This document shows, piece by piece, positions 35,769 through 43,400 of a stretch of 64,000 nucleotides of DNA. This stretch comes from Bdellovibrio bacteriovorus str. Tiberius (GTDB lineage: Bacteria > Bdellovibrionota > Bdellovibrionia > Bdellovibrionales > Bdellovibrionaceae): NCBI RefSeq assembly GCF_000317895.1, contig NC_019567.1, positions 2,480,001 to 2,544,000 on the forward strand, written 5' to 3'. Both the position numbers and the translations under genes were made by a program. The notes under the pieces were generated by a model. That model searched no databases and was not told the origin of the DNA. It saw only the letters and a list, made by a program, of their open reading frames with translations. How positions within the stretch are numbered: position 1 is the stretch's first letter; each line of letters opens with the position of its first letter.

Positions 35769-36169
35769 ACGATACACAGAAAAAACTATTTGAAGCCGCC
35801 TGCAAGGCACAGAAAAAAGCCCACGCCCCTTATTCCGACGCCTTGATTGGCGCAGCAGTACTGATGAGCGATGGTCAGATTTTCAATGGCTGTAATGTTG
35901 AAAACGCCTCTTACGGCGGCACCGTGTGTGCTGAACGCGTGGCCATCTTTAAAGCCGTCAGCGAAGGCGCACACAAGCTGATCAAGGAAGTGCTGGTTGT
36001 CAGCGATGCTGAAAAACCATGGCCACCGTGCGGATTCTGCCGTCAGGTGATCGCAGAATTTGCCAATGAACACACCATGATTCACACCGCGAACCTGCAA
36101 GGCAAAATCAAGACCTTCCAGTTCCCGGAAATCTTCCCCGAAGCCTTTACTCCAAAGCATTTGGATTAG
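35765..36169 (+). CDS. cdd: cytidine deaminase
   Basis: A 134-residue homotetrameric-type cytidine deaminase. The zinc site is TVCAERVA (Cys55, catalytic Glu57) and PPCGFCRQ (Cys89, Cys92), and NGCNVENASYGG is the substrate-binding segment. It converts cytidine and deoxycytidine to the uridine forms, useful for reuse of prey nucleosides. It is translationally coupled to maf, and the binding-protein gene follows after 24 bases. Confidence 0.94.
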   Translation: MNDTQKKLFEAACKAQKKAHAPYSDALIGAAVLMSDGQIFNGCNVENASYGGTVCAERVAIFKAVSEGAHKLIKEVLVVSDAEKPWPPCGFCRQVIAEFANEHTMIHTANLQGKIKTFQFPEIFPEAFTPKHLD

Positions 36170-36193
36170 ACAATCAGGGAAAAGGGAAATCCA

Positions 36194-36910
36194 ATGCCAT
36201 TGCTGATGCTGGTTTTATTTCTTTTTTCCCCCTGGGCCGAGGCCAAGAAAATCATCTTCGCCTCAGATCCCTATCCGCCGTTCATCTATGAAGAAAATGG
36301 CGAAGCCAAAGGCCTGGCCCTTGAGGCCCTGGAAAAAGTTCTGGAAATTCCCCGCAAAGACATCGAAGTCCGCATCATCCCGTGGAAGCGCGCTTTAAAA
36401 GCCGCCGAACAAGGCAGCGTCGACGTTATCGGACCGATGCAGATTGATCCCAAAAAAGACTATCTGCTCTTCACCAAAAAAATCTTCCCTTCCGAAGAGG
36501 CCGTATGGACGCTGGCCTCCAGCCAGTATCTGAGCCAGCTGAACTGGAAAACCACCGAAGAGCTGCGCAATCACAACCTGGGTTTCGTGCTGGGCTATGA
36601 ATACGCCGAGCCCTTCGGAAGTTACCTGAAGTCCCCGCTGGCCAAAAAAGTTGAAGTGCAGGACGTGATTCAGGGAATGCGCAAACTTTTATCCGGCGAT
36701 ATCAGTCTGTTTATCTGCAACACCCAGGTGCTGGAATTTTACGCCAAAAGCGAAGGCATTCCGCTGAAGACTTTCAAACGCATTGGTCCGCCGATCACAG
36801 AGGAATTCGGGGTCTTTGGGATTTCCCACAAATCAAAACTGGCGCGCGATCTTGAAAAGATCAACGCGCGCATTTCGAAACTGCCACCAACAAAGTCAGG
36901 CTTGAATTAA
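36194..36910 (+). CDS. periplasmic solute-binding protein (SBP family 3-like)
   Basis: A 238-residue exported protein with signal peptide ending at AEA. It has the amino-acid-binding protein layout: IIFASDPYPPFIYEENGEAKG at the start (two stretches), WKRALKAAEQGSVDV in the first lobe and a C-terminal GVFGISHKSKLA. No permease or ATPase gene is near, so it may be an orphan sensor or scavenger. It sits in a cluster of three related binding proteins. The ligand is unknown. Confidence 0.85.
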   Translation: MPLLMLVLFLFSPWAEAKKIIFASDPYPPFIYEENGEAKGLALEALEKVLEIPRKDIEVRIIPWKRALKAAEQGSVDVIGPMQIDPKKDYLLFTKKIFPSEEAVWTLASSQYLSQLNWKTTEELRNHNLGFVLGYEYAEPFGSYLKSPLAKKVEVQDVIQGMRKLLSGDISLFICNTQVLEFYAKSEGIPLKTFKRIGPPITEEFGVFGISHKSKLARDLEKINARISKLPPTKSGLN

Positions 36911-37986
36911 CGGAAGCTTGAGAAATAGTTCCAGAACGCGCCGGACTTGGTCTGCAGCTGTTCTGTCATTTTGCGCAAAGCCTCAAGGTATGGTTTGAAC
37001 TCGGGCTCTTTGGCCGCCGCCAGAATCTTTTCGGCTTTGGCAAAGTTGTCCAGGGCATAAGACCTGCGAAGCTCGATACCCAGCGCATTGGTTTCAGAAG
37101 TTTTCGGATCCACTGAGAACTGCACACGCACACCATAATGATCAGACAACGGTCGGCGTGGAGTCCCCTGCATATTCACCTGCCCGTCCACCACCTGAAG
37201 CGTCGTGCCGGACTGACCCACGTTAGAATAGAAGATATAATCAAAAACCTGATCGCTGAACAACCAGCCCAGCGGGTTTCTTGCGCAGTAAGTGCAATAG
37301 CCTTTTTTGGGGTATCCGCCCATGGCATCTTCCATGGCGTCTCGTGTAGCCAGAGTCGCCATCACAAAACCGCGCTCGACACTGTCGACATTGGCATTGA
37401 AATCCCCGGACAAAAGCATCTTCAGATCCTGATGATCCATGCGCCAGCGCAACAGATCCAGAACTTGAGTCAGGCGCACGGCTTCGGACGTCGGGTGCAA
37501 ATGAGTATTAATAAAATAAAAATCCTCGTCGATGCCAAAGAATCCGGACTTAACGACGTGGAAGGCTTTACGCACATTGAGGGCTTCTCGAACAGTATCC
37601 AGTACTCCGCCTTCATTGTTAACCGCAAAGGCATGGGTTTCTGTGCCCTTCACATCGCCCATGAACAAAGACATCACACCGATGCGTTCGGTTTTATTGG
37701 GTGCACTGATGCTGTATTGTCTTTTCAGGTCATTTTCAATTTGATTGATTTGCGAATCATTCCAGACTTCCTGCAGGTGAACAACGTCACACTTGGGGAT
37801 GCCTTGTAAGAGCGCGGTCATGCGCCCGGTGCGTTCTTCGATTCCCTTGGCGTAAACGGGACCATAAGCATTGAAGTTCTGCAGGCAGAATCTTGGCGGA
37901 CGATTGTCGGGAACCCAATACTGCTCGGCAAACGCCTGAGCCGACATCAGAAGAGCACCACCCAATAGCCATGCTTTTAGTTTCAT
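36907..37986 (-). CDS. secreted endonuclease/exonuclease/phosphatase (DNase I/sphingomyelinase fold)
   Basis: A 359-residue exported protein (signal peptide to AQAFA) of the EEP superfamily. Metal and catalytic motifs are LQNFNAY, HLQEVW (Glu), FINTHLHPT (His), LSGDFNANVDS (Asp, Asn) and SDHYGV (Asp-His). It could be a secreted nuclease or a neutral-sphingomyelinase-like phosphodiesterase; EEP motifs alone do not separate these. A secreted nuclease or phospholipase would suit digestion of prey. Its stop overlaps the convergent binding-protein gene by four bases. Confidence 0.87.
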   Translation of the reverse strand: MKLKAWLLGGALLMSAQAFAEQYWVPDNRPPRFCLQNFNAYGPVYAKGIEERTGRMTALLQGIPKCDVVHLQEVWNDSQINQIENDLKRQYSISAPNKTERIGVMSLFMGDVKGTETHAFAVNNEGGVLDTVREALNVRKAFHVVKSGFFGIDEDFYFINTHLHPTSEAVRLTQVLDLLRWRMDHQDLKMLLSGDFNANVDSVERGFVMATLATRDAMEDAMGGYPKKGYCTYCARNPLGWLFSDQVFDYIFYSNVGQSGTTLQVVDGQVNMQGTPRRPLSDHYGVRVQFSVDPKTSETNALGIELRRSYALDNFAKAEKILAAAKEPEFKPYLEALRKMTEQLQTKSGAFWNYFSSFR

Positions 37987-38072
37987 ATGAAGTCCTCGCC
38001 GCCTTAAAATTTAGGGCATTCAGGAACTGATGTTTCAAGAGTCGTGCAAAGCCGAGGAAGCTTTATATTGAA

Positions 38073-38140
38073 GGCCGCACCGCCCGGGGTGTCCAAGAAA
38101 TCGACACTGCACCCGAGTGCGGCCCTGGGGACGGGACACC
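38073..38140. repeat. interleaved inverted repeats (possible pseudoknot)
   Basis: Pair 1: GGCCGCAC (38073-38080) with GTGCGGCC (38117-38124). Pair 2: GGTGTCC (38088-38094) with GGACACC (38134-38140). The pairs are interleaved, not nested. A smaller GCAC-CCGA-GTGC hairpin lies inside at 38109-38120. The region is intergenic, upstream of the EEP gene and downstream of a binding-protein gene on the same strand. Confidence 0.6.
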
Positions 38141-38163
38141 TTCGTCACTGTATAGATGGAAGA

Positions 38164-38970
38164 TCAAAGCGCTGAATAGGATTTTTTCAAGGGACTTTTT
38201 TCGCTGTTGTGTGGGAACCCACTGGCAGCAGGTGTTTCGCTGCGAAGATGCCGCAGAACAATTTTCTCATAGCTTCCGGATTTTTTAAGATCCATCAAAG
38301 ACTCATTGAACTTCCTCACGAACTCTACGCCATTTGGGTGACTGCGACTGATAATAAAATACAACTGTGTTTTCGGCAGCAGGTGCGGAGTCAGACTGAT
38401 GCTTTCCACAAGCCCGGTTTCACGCAATGCCGCTTCCCCTTGAGCATCATCTGTGACAAAGAAATCCGCGCGCCCGCTATTGACCATCTTTGCACAGGTG
38501 GACGTGTTCAGCGCTTCAAACACCTTCACACGTTTTTTCTGCACCAACTCCGCCAGCTCATGGGTCGCAGGAGCCCACCCCAGCGGCAGGCAATAGGTTT
38601 TGCCCTTCAGACTTTCAAGGCTGGAATAAAAACCACTTTCCCCTTTTAAGGAAAAAACGGTGTTACGGATTTCATAAAGAGGTTCAGAGAACAGGAACTC
38701 TTTTTCCCGGTCGGCGGTTTTCAAATAAGGGAAAAGGCCGTCGAACTGCGCTTGTCTGGCTTTTTCAAAACCGCGCCGCCATGGCAGCCAGGTCAAATCC
38801 ACCGAGTGCCCCATGCCGGAAACCACTTCCTGCACGATCTCAGTCACCATACCACCGCGTGACAGCTTCTGTCCGGTGTAAGGCGCATAGCCATCGTCCG
38901 TGCTCAGCTTCACAGTTTTGGACCACGCGGGAGGGGTCATAAAAAGAACTGCAAGAACGATCCATCTCAT
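38164..38970 (-). CDS. periplasmic solute-binding protein
   Basis: About 268 residues. A signal peptide (LAVLFMTPPAWS) is followed by the binding-protein pattern KLSTDDGYAPYTGQ, WLPWRRGFEKAR and ADFFVTDDAQGEAAL. The start at 38970 gives a normal signal peptide but lacks a good ribosome site; the open frame continues to 39036 and in-frame ATG 39006 is an alternative. It is divergent from a third binding-protein gene. No transporter nearby; the ligand is unknown. Confidence 0.8.
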   Translation of the reverse strand: MRWIVLAVLFMTPPAWSKTVKLSTDDGYAPYTGQKLSRGGMVTEIVQEVVSGMGHSVDLTWLPWRRGFEKARQAQFDGLFPYLKTADREKEFLFSEPLYEIRNTVFSLKGESGFYSSLESLKGKTYCLPLGWAPATHELAELVQKKRVKVFEALNTSTCAKMVNSGRADFFVTDDAQGEAALRETGLVESISLTPHLLPKTQLYFIISRSHPNGVEFVRKFNESLMDLKKSGSYEKIVLRHLRSETPAASGFPHNSEKSPLKKSYSAL

Positions 38971-39173
38971 GCCTTTATTATCGGCTGCTTTCTGGTTGAT
39001 TTTCATTAAGGCATGGCAATGATGCGCGGAAACCAAAATGATTCATCTTGCTGTTCGCAAACTGGATACGAACACTGGGGAGAAGGCATTACTGTGAGGA
39101 TTGTTCCTATTGCGTTTTGGTAATTGGCGTTCCAAGTCCCCATCTCATACAACTGGGGATTACTGAGGTCGCA

Positions 39174-39935
39174 TTGTTTCACATGGTATTGTTCTTAATA
39201 TTAGCTGTCTGTCTGTGGTCGCCACCAAGTCTTGCGGTAAACGCCGGCAAAGTCATTCATCTGCTCACCATGGAAGCGCCACCTTTTATGAGCGACTCGC
39301 TGCCGGAAAAAGGGGCCGCCGTGCATGCGCTTCGCCAGATTTTTAAAAAGAACGGCTATGATCTGAAAGTCACCTTCACCCCTTACCTGCGCGCCAAAAT
39401 TCAGGCCCTGCAAAAAGACGACGTGTCGGGCTTTTTTCCCGCCGCCGAAGAAAACATCACCACCGGCTATGTGCTTTCAAAAATCATGTACGTCACACCG
39501 TGGGGCTTTGCCGAACGCAAAGACAAGCCCATCCACTGGAACCAGCCGGAGGATCTGCTGCCATATAAAATCGGAAATGTGATGGGTTATGAATTGTCCC
39601 GGGTTCTGGCGCCGGCGCAGAAAAAGAAAAAGTTCCAGATCGAAAATGTTTCCAGCGACGAGCAGAACCTGCTGAAGCTTGCCAGAAAACGTGTGGATTT
39701 GGCATTTATTGACGCCACCATGTTTGAATATCTGATGAAAAGCAGCGAAAACCTTCGCCCTTATCAGAATAAACTGCAGATCAACGCCAAAATCATTCGC
39801 ATGGATGAATACGGTGTGGCCTTCAAAAACAGCGGCAAAGGCAAAGCTCACCTTGATGTCTTCAATCGACTCATTCAAAAAGAAGAATTCCACCGTCTGG
39901 TGGAACTTTACTTTAAAACTCACATGCCGGAATAG
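39174..39935 (+). CDS. periplasmic solute-binding protein
   Basis: About 253 residues. I chose the TTG at 39174 because GAGG lies five to six bases upstream; an ATG at 39183 is close by and the frame stays open further upstream without support. The signal peptide ends near PSLAV. The body has the family pattern IHLLTMEAPPFM, FTPYLRAKIQALQKDDVSGF and RVDLAFIDATMFEYL. It is third of a cluster of binding proteins without permease genes. Ligand unknown. Confidence 0.8.
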   Translation: MFHMVLFLILAVCLWSPPSLAVNAGKVIHLLTMEAPPFMSDSLPEKGAAVHALRQIFKKNGYDLKVTFTPYLRAKIQALQKDDVSGFFPAAEENITTGYVLSKIMYVTPWGFAERKDKPIHWNQPEDLLPYKIGNVMGYELSRVLAPAQKKKKFQIENVSSDEQNLLKLARKRVDLAFIDATMFEYLMKSSENLRPYQNKLQINAKIIRMDEYGVAFKNSGKGKAHLDVFNRLIQKEEFHRLVELYFKTHMPE

Positions 39936-39950
39936 ATTCTTTATCCCCGA

Positions 39951-40595
39951 CTAAATGGTCAGACAAACTTGTTCAGACAACACATTGACACGGATTGATT
40001 CAAGATGACTTTCGGAGGAAAGCTTATGGCCTTTAAGCAATGCCATTTGTGTCAGGACATCCTCCAGGCCTGACAACTTCAGACCTTTCAGCAAGCGGAA
40101 ACCTTCGTGCTGATAGTCCTCTTCACAGTCAAAAACCCGGCACCAGACAAAATCCAGACGCAAAAGCCGACTGCTCTGCCCTTGAGGCACTAATTCCAGA
40201 AAATGAGAATAAACAAAACGCTGCTGTTCCGGGGATTGCTGCGAGTTCCACTGAAAACTCCAGCCGCGCTCTTCACGGAACGTCAGACTGGTCAGTACGG
40301 CCTCTGCCTGCTCGGCGTTTTCGGCAAGCTTCAGGCGGGCCACCGCCATCACTTCAGCCAGGGCATGGTTCAGGCTGGCGCTTTTAGAAACAAACAGATC
40401 CTGTTCAAGCTCGGCCGTCAAGGCCCCCAGCCACTGATCCACGTCCATCAAATTCACGCTCATCCCCGACAATGGATCAATACGGCCGCCTTTCGGGGAA
40501 AACCCCGCAGCCAGATGAAACAAAAAACCCCGTCGTGATGACAGGGCTCCTTGCAAAGTGATTCGAATGGGAATCTCTCTTACGAATTGAAGCAT
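39951..40595 (-). CDS. hypothetical protein, possible tunnel-fold (PTPS-like) relation
   Basis: A 214-residue cytoplasmic protein. I start it at the ATG in the TAATG overlap with the stop of the upstream PpiD-like gene; the longer frame would need a start inside that gene. The segment DPLSGMSVNLMDVDQWL resembles the GMVxDFxxL signature of 6-pyruvoyltetrahydropterin synthase-like proteins, but the zinc-binding histidines of that family are not evident. The rest is not recognised. Treat the family hint as weak. Confidence 0.7.
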   Translation of the reverse strand: MLQFVREIPIRITLQGALSSRRGFLFHLAAGFSPKGGRIDPLSGMSVNLMDVDQWLGALTAELEQDLFVSKSASLNHALAEVMAVARLKLAENAEQAEAVLTSLTFREERGWSFQWNSQQSPEQQRFVYSHFLELVPQGQSSRLLRLDFVWCRVFDCEEDYQHEGFRLLKGLKLSGLEDVLTQMALLKGHKLSSESHLESIRVNVLSEQVCLTI

Positions 40596-41635
40596 TAGTT
40601 CAACTGCAGAGCCTGGGTGTTCATAGTCACGTGAGACTTGGAACGGAACATATTGATCCAAGCTTCGAACATACCGTCGCCACGGCGTTTTTGCATCATC
40701 TCTGCAGACATTGGCTCCAGAGCTGTTTTTACTTCTTCAACTTTGCTTTCTTTCAGTTTCAGAACGTATTTGCTGTTGCCGTCACGAACCAAACGCTTCA
40801 ACAGCGGCTCGGTTTTGCTCAGCTCAAATACGGCTTCTGTCGCCACTGTGCTGGTGATTTTCGGGAAAGTCTCAGAACCCAATTCAACCAAACCAGTTTC
40901 TTCCCAAGTTGCTTTCAGCTCTTTCAGTTGTGCGTTAACTGCGGCTTCATCGCCTTTCACCAAAGCTTCATCCAAAGCCTTGATCGCTGCGTCGGCTTTT
41001 TCTTTGGTCATCGCTTTAGTCGCCGCTTCAGAGTCAATTTTCACGAAAAGAACATTGATCTTAGCCGCGCGCAGATCCTGGATCTTTTTCAGCTCCACAG
41101 CTGTTGGCTGAGTCGCCAGTTCGAACAATGCACGTGTGCGAACATTGGAGATGTCTTTACGGACTTTATCTTCAAAGTTAGCCGGAGTGGTGCGGGTCTG
41201 TTCGATATAACGCATGTAGAACTCTTTCTGGAACATGCCGTTTTGCTGGAAGAACGGGATGTCTTTCACGATAAAATCGCGAACTTCCGCGTCTGTAGCC
41301 AAAATGCCGTTCTTTTGAGCAGCCTGGGAAACAAGTTCCATGCGCACCAGATTCTCAAGCGCTTGTTGGCGCAGCAGCTGACGCTGAGAGCCAAAGTCCA
41401 TCTGATTGCCGAACAGGTTTTGGTAGTACTGCTGAATGCGGTTTTCTTCCTGCTGGAAGTCCGCCAGAGAGATCAAAGTGTTGTTCACGCGAGCCACGGA
41501 GCCAACGCCCGCGCCCATTCTTTCGGGCATGCCGAAGAAGACGAAAACCATAATGATGGCACCGAAAATCACCATCGCTGTCACGCTCTTCGCGTTGATT
41601 CCGCGCTTCATCTTATCTGCCATATTTTCGCTCAT
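40595..41635 (-). CDS. PpiD/SurA-like membrane-anchored periplasmic folding factor
   Basis: A 346-residue protein with a short cytoplasmic start, one membrane segment (about 18-36, VTAMVIFGAIIMVFVFFGM) and a periplasmic SurA_N-like domain (VARVNNTLISLADFQQEENR..., with the many-helix QALENLVRMELVSQAA block). It resembles PpiD, which assists folding of outer-membrane and periplasmic proteins; a full parvulin isomerase domain was not recognised. The ATG at 41635 has AAGGAAGG upstream. It is divergent from the mre operon and coupled to the next gene by TAATG. Confidence 0.82.
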   Translation of the reverse strand: MSENMADKMKRGINAKSVTAMVIFGAIIMVFVFFGMPERMGAGVGSVARVNNTLISLADFQQEENRIQQYYQNLFGNQMDFGSQRQLLRQQALENLVRMELVSQAAQKNGILATDAEVRDFIVKDIPFFQQNGMFQKEFYMRYIEQTRTTPANFEDKVRKDISNVRTRALFELATQPTAVELKKIQDLRAAKINVLFVKIDSEAATKAMTKEKADAAIKALDEALVKGDEAAVNAQLKELKATWEETGLVELGSETFPKITSTVATEAVFELSKTEPLLKRLVRDGNSKYVLKLKESKVEEVKTALEPMSAEMMQKRRGDGMFEAWINMFRSKSHVTMNTQALQLN

Positions 41636-41850
41636 AACTTTTCCTTCCTTAAACAAGCTTGCAAACAAACCGCTTCATTACCTTACGAATTTTATAAATA
41701 TTCAAGGGGAAATTGTTGTATTCCTTAGCGGTTTTTACTAGCGTTGAGAAATATTAATACAGCGAAGCTAAAATACGCAGAACGACGCGATGCTTTTTGC
41801 TGGTTTTAGAGATGGTTTTTAAGATTGGTTTTTAAAAAGAGGAACGACCT

Positions 41851-42867
41851 TTGAATTTCTTCAACTTTGATCTCAAGAAACTTGTGATGATCGGGATTGT
41901 CCTGGCTCTGCCACTGATTTCCATCAACATGCAGCAGCGCCCGCAAGAATCCAACTGGCTGGCAAAACCCTTCAGCCTTCTGGGCAGCGCGGTTTCTGAA
42001 TCCTTCTATGGCTTCAGCTCCGGCGTCAAAGGCACCACCGCCATGTATCTTGATCTTATCAACATCAAGAAACACAGCGAACAGCTGACCAGCACCAACA
42101 ATGAACTTCAGGCGCGTCTTGAAAAAATGAACGAGCTGCTGATCGAAAACGACCGCCTGCGCGGCCTTTTGACGTTCAAAGAGCAGACCAAAATGTCCCT
42201 GATGGCAGCACAGGTCATCGGCCGTGATCTGGTGATCGATCACAACACCATCACCATCAACAAGGGCACCCAGGACGGCCTGAAAGCCGGCCAGGCCGTG
42301 ATCACCACCGGCGGGGTTCTGGGTTACATCTTCAAACCGGACACCTTCACTTCCCACGTCATGCTGATCACCGACCGTTACGCAGTGGTGGATGGTATCG
42401 TGCAAAGAACCCGCGCCCACGGGATTGTCGAGGGTAAATCCCAGTACAGCAGCAGCCTGCAGCTGAAATATGTGGAAAGAACCGAAGACGTTCAGGAAGG
42501 CGACCTGGTTGTGACCGGCGGCCTGGACAACATCTTCCCGAAAGGCTTCCCGGTGGCCGTGGTTGATTCCGTTGAAAAGAAGACCTTCAGTGTTTCCTTG
42601 AAAGTCGACCTGCGCCCGGTGGTGGACCCTTACAAAGTGGAAGAGGTCTTCATCGTGCTTCAGGGCAATAACGAAGATTTCGGCGACAAGTTCGCGCCAG
42701 CTTCCGCAAAGGCGGAAACTCCGGCAGACGGTTCTGCTCCGGCTGCAGCGGCGACTCCTGCTGCGACACCGGCAGCCACTCCCGCCGCAACTCCGGCCGT
42801 GAAGCCTGCGGCGACTCCGGCAGCAAAACCAGCGGTGACTCCTAAACCTCAGGAGAACAGACAGTGA
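41851..42867 (+). CDS. mreC: rod-shape protein MreC
   Basis: A 338-residue MreC. One N-terminal membrane segment (11-27), a coiled-coil (about 75-110, LTSTNNELQARLEKMNE), then the periplasmic beta domain (VIGRDLVIDHNTITINKG, GLKAGQAVITTGGVLGYI, DLVVTGGLDNIFPKGFPV). The C-terminal 50 residues are an alanine/proline repeat (ATPAATPAATPA). The start is TTG with GAGGA before it. It recruits the cell-wall elongation complex. It leads the operon mreC-mreD-mrdA-rodA; mreB is not in the window. Confidence 0.95.
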   Translation: MNFFNFDLKKLVMIGIVLALPLISINMQQRPQESNWLAKPFSLLGSAVSESFYGFSSGVKGTTAMYLDLINIKKHSEQLTSTNNELQARLEKMNELLIENDRLRGLLTFKEQTKMSLMAAQVIGRDLVIDHNTITINKGTQDGLKAGQAVITTGGVLGYIFKPDTFTSHVMLITDRYAVVDGIVQRTRAHGIVEGKSQYSSSLQLKYVERTEDVQEGDLVVTGGLDNIFPKGFPVAVVDSVEKKTFSVSLKVDLRPVVDPYKVEEVFIVLQGNNEDFGDKFAPASAKAETPADGSAPAAAATPAATPAATPAATPAVKPAATPAAKPAVTPKPQENRQ

Positions 42868-43400
42868 AAATCCGCTGGAATGCCCTTTTGAATTTCCTGG
42901 TTTTCCTGGCGGTGCTGATGCTGCTGGCTGGATTCCAGACAACCTTCTGGTTCCAGCTTTTCGGGAATGTTCCATCCCCGCTGCTGTGGCTGAATCTGGT
43001 TGTATATATGATCCTTTATCGCAAACCGTTCCCGGCGATCTTCACGATTTACGCCATGGGCTTCATTTTGCTCACATTCACGGCGATGCCGCTGAAGATG
43101 ATGTGGATCAGCCTCATTATTCTCTTTACCTTGGTCTATACTATCAAGAGTCGCGTCTTTTGGTCGGGCTCAGGATATTATACGATTATGTGTGCATTCT
43201 CTGCCGTGGCCTATCACCTGATCTATTTCTTTGGATCGATGGTGCTGGAGAAAAACCCTGCGAGCTTTGAGATTGTCGATCGCCTTGTACAAATCATCCT
43301 GACTCCCTCCTTTGCATTCCCGATGTACTGGCTTCTGGCCAAGATCGACAAGGTCACTCAGGACGAGCTGGTTCATGAGCCCGGAGGGTTGGAGCTATGA
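42864..43400 (+). CDS. mreD: rod-shape protein MreD
   Basis: A 178-residue membrane protein with five to six hydrophobic segments. It starts with GTG overlapping the mreC stop (GTGA) and its stop overlaps the mrdA start (ATGA). MreD sequences are poorly conserved, so the call rests on size, topology (short cytoplasmic start, LNLVVYMILYRKPF, KSRVFWSGSG) and the position between mreC and mrdA. Confidence 0.9.
   Translation: MKIRWNALLNFLVFLAVLMLLAGFQTTFWFQLFGNVPSPLLWLNLVVYMILYRKPFPAIFTIYAMGFILLTFTAMPLKMMWISLIILFTLVYTIKSRVFWSGSGYYTIMCAFSAVAYHLIYFFGSMVLEKNPASFEIVDRLVQIILTPSFAFPMYWLLAKIDKVTQDELVHEPGGLEL

Noticed and set aside
41806-42975. 389-codon open frame on the minus strand over mreC
   Set aside because: It is antisense to mreC and has the arginine/serine-rich composition of a shadow frame.
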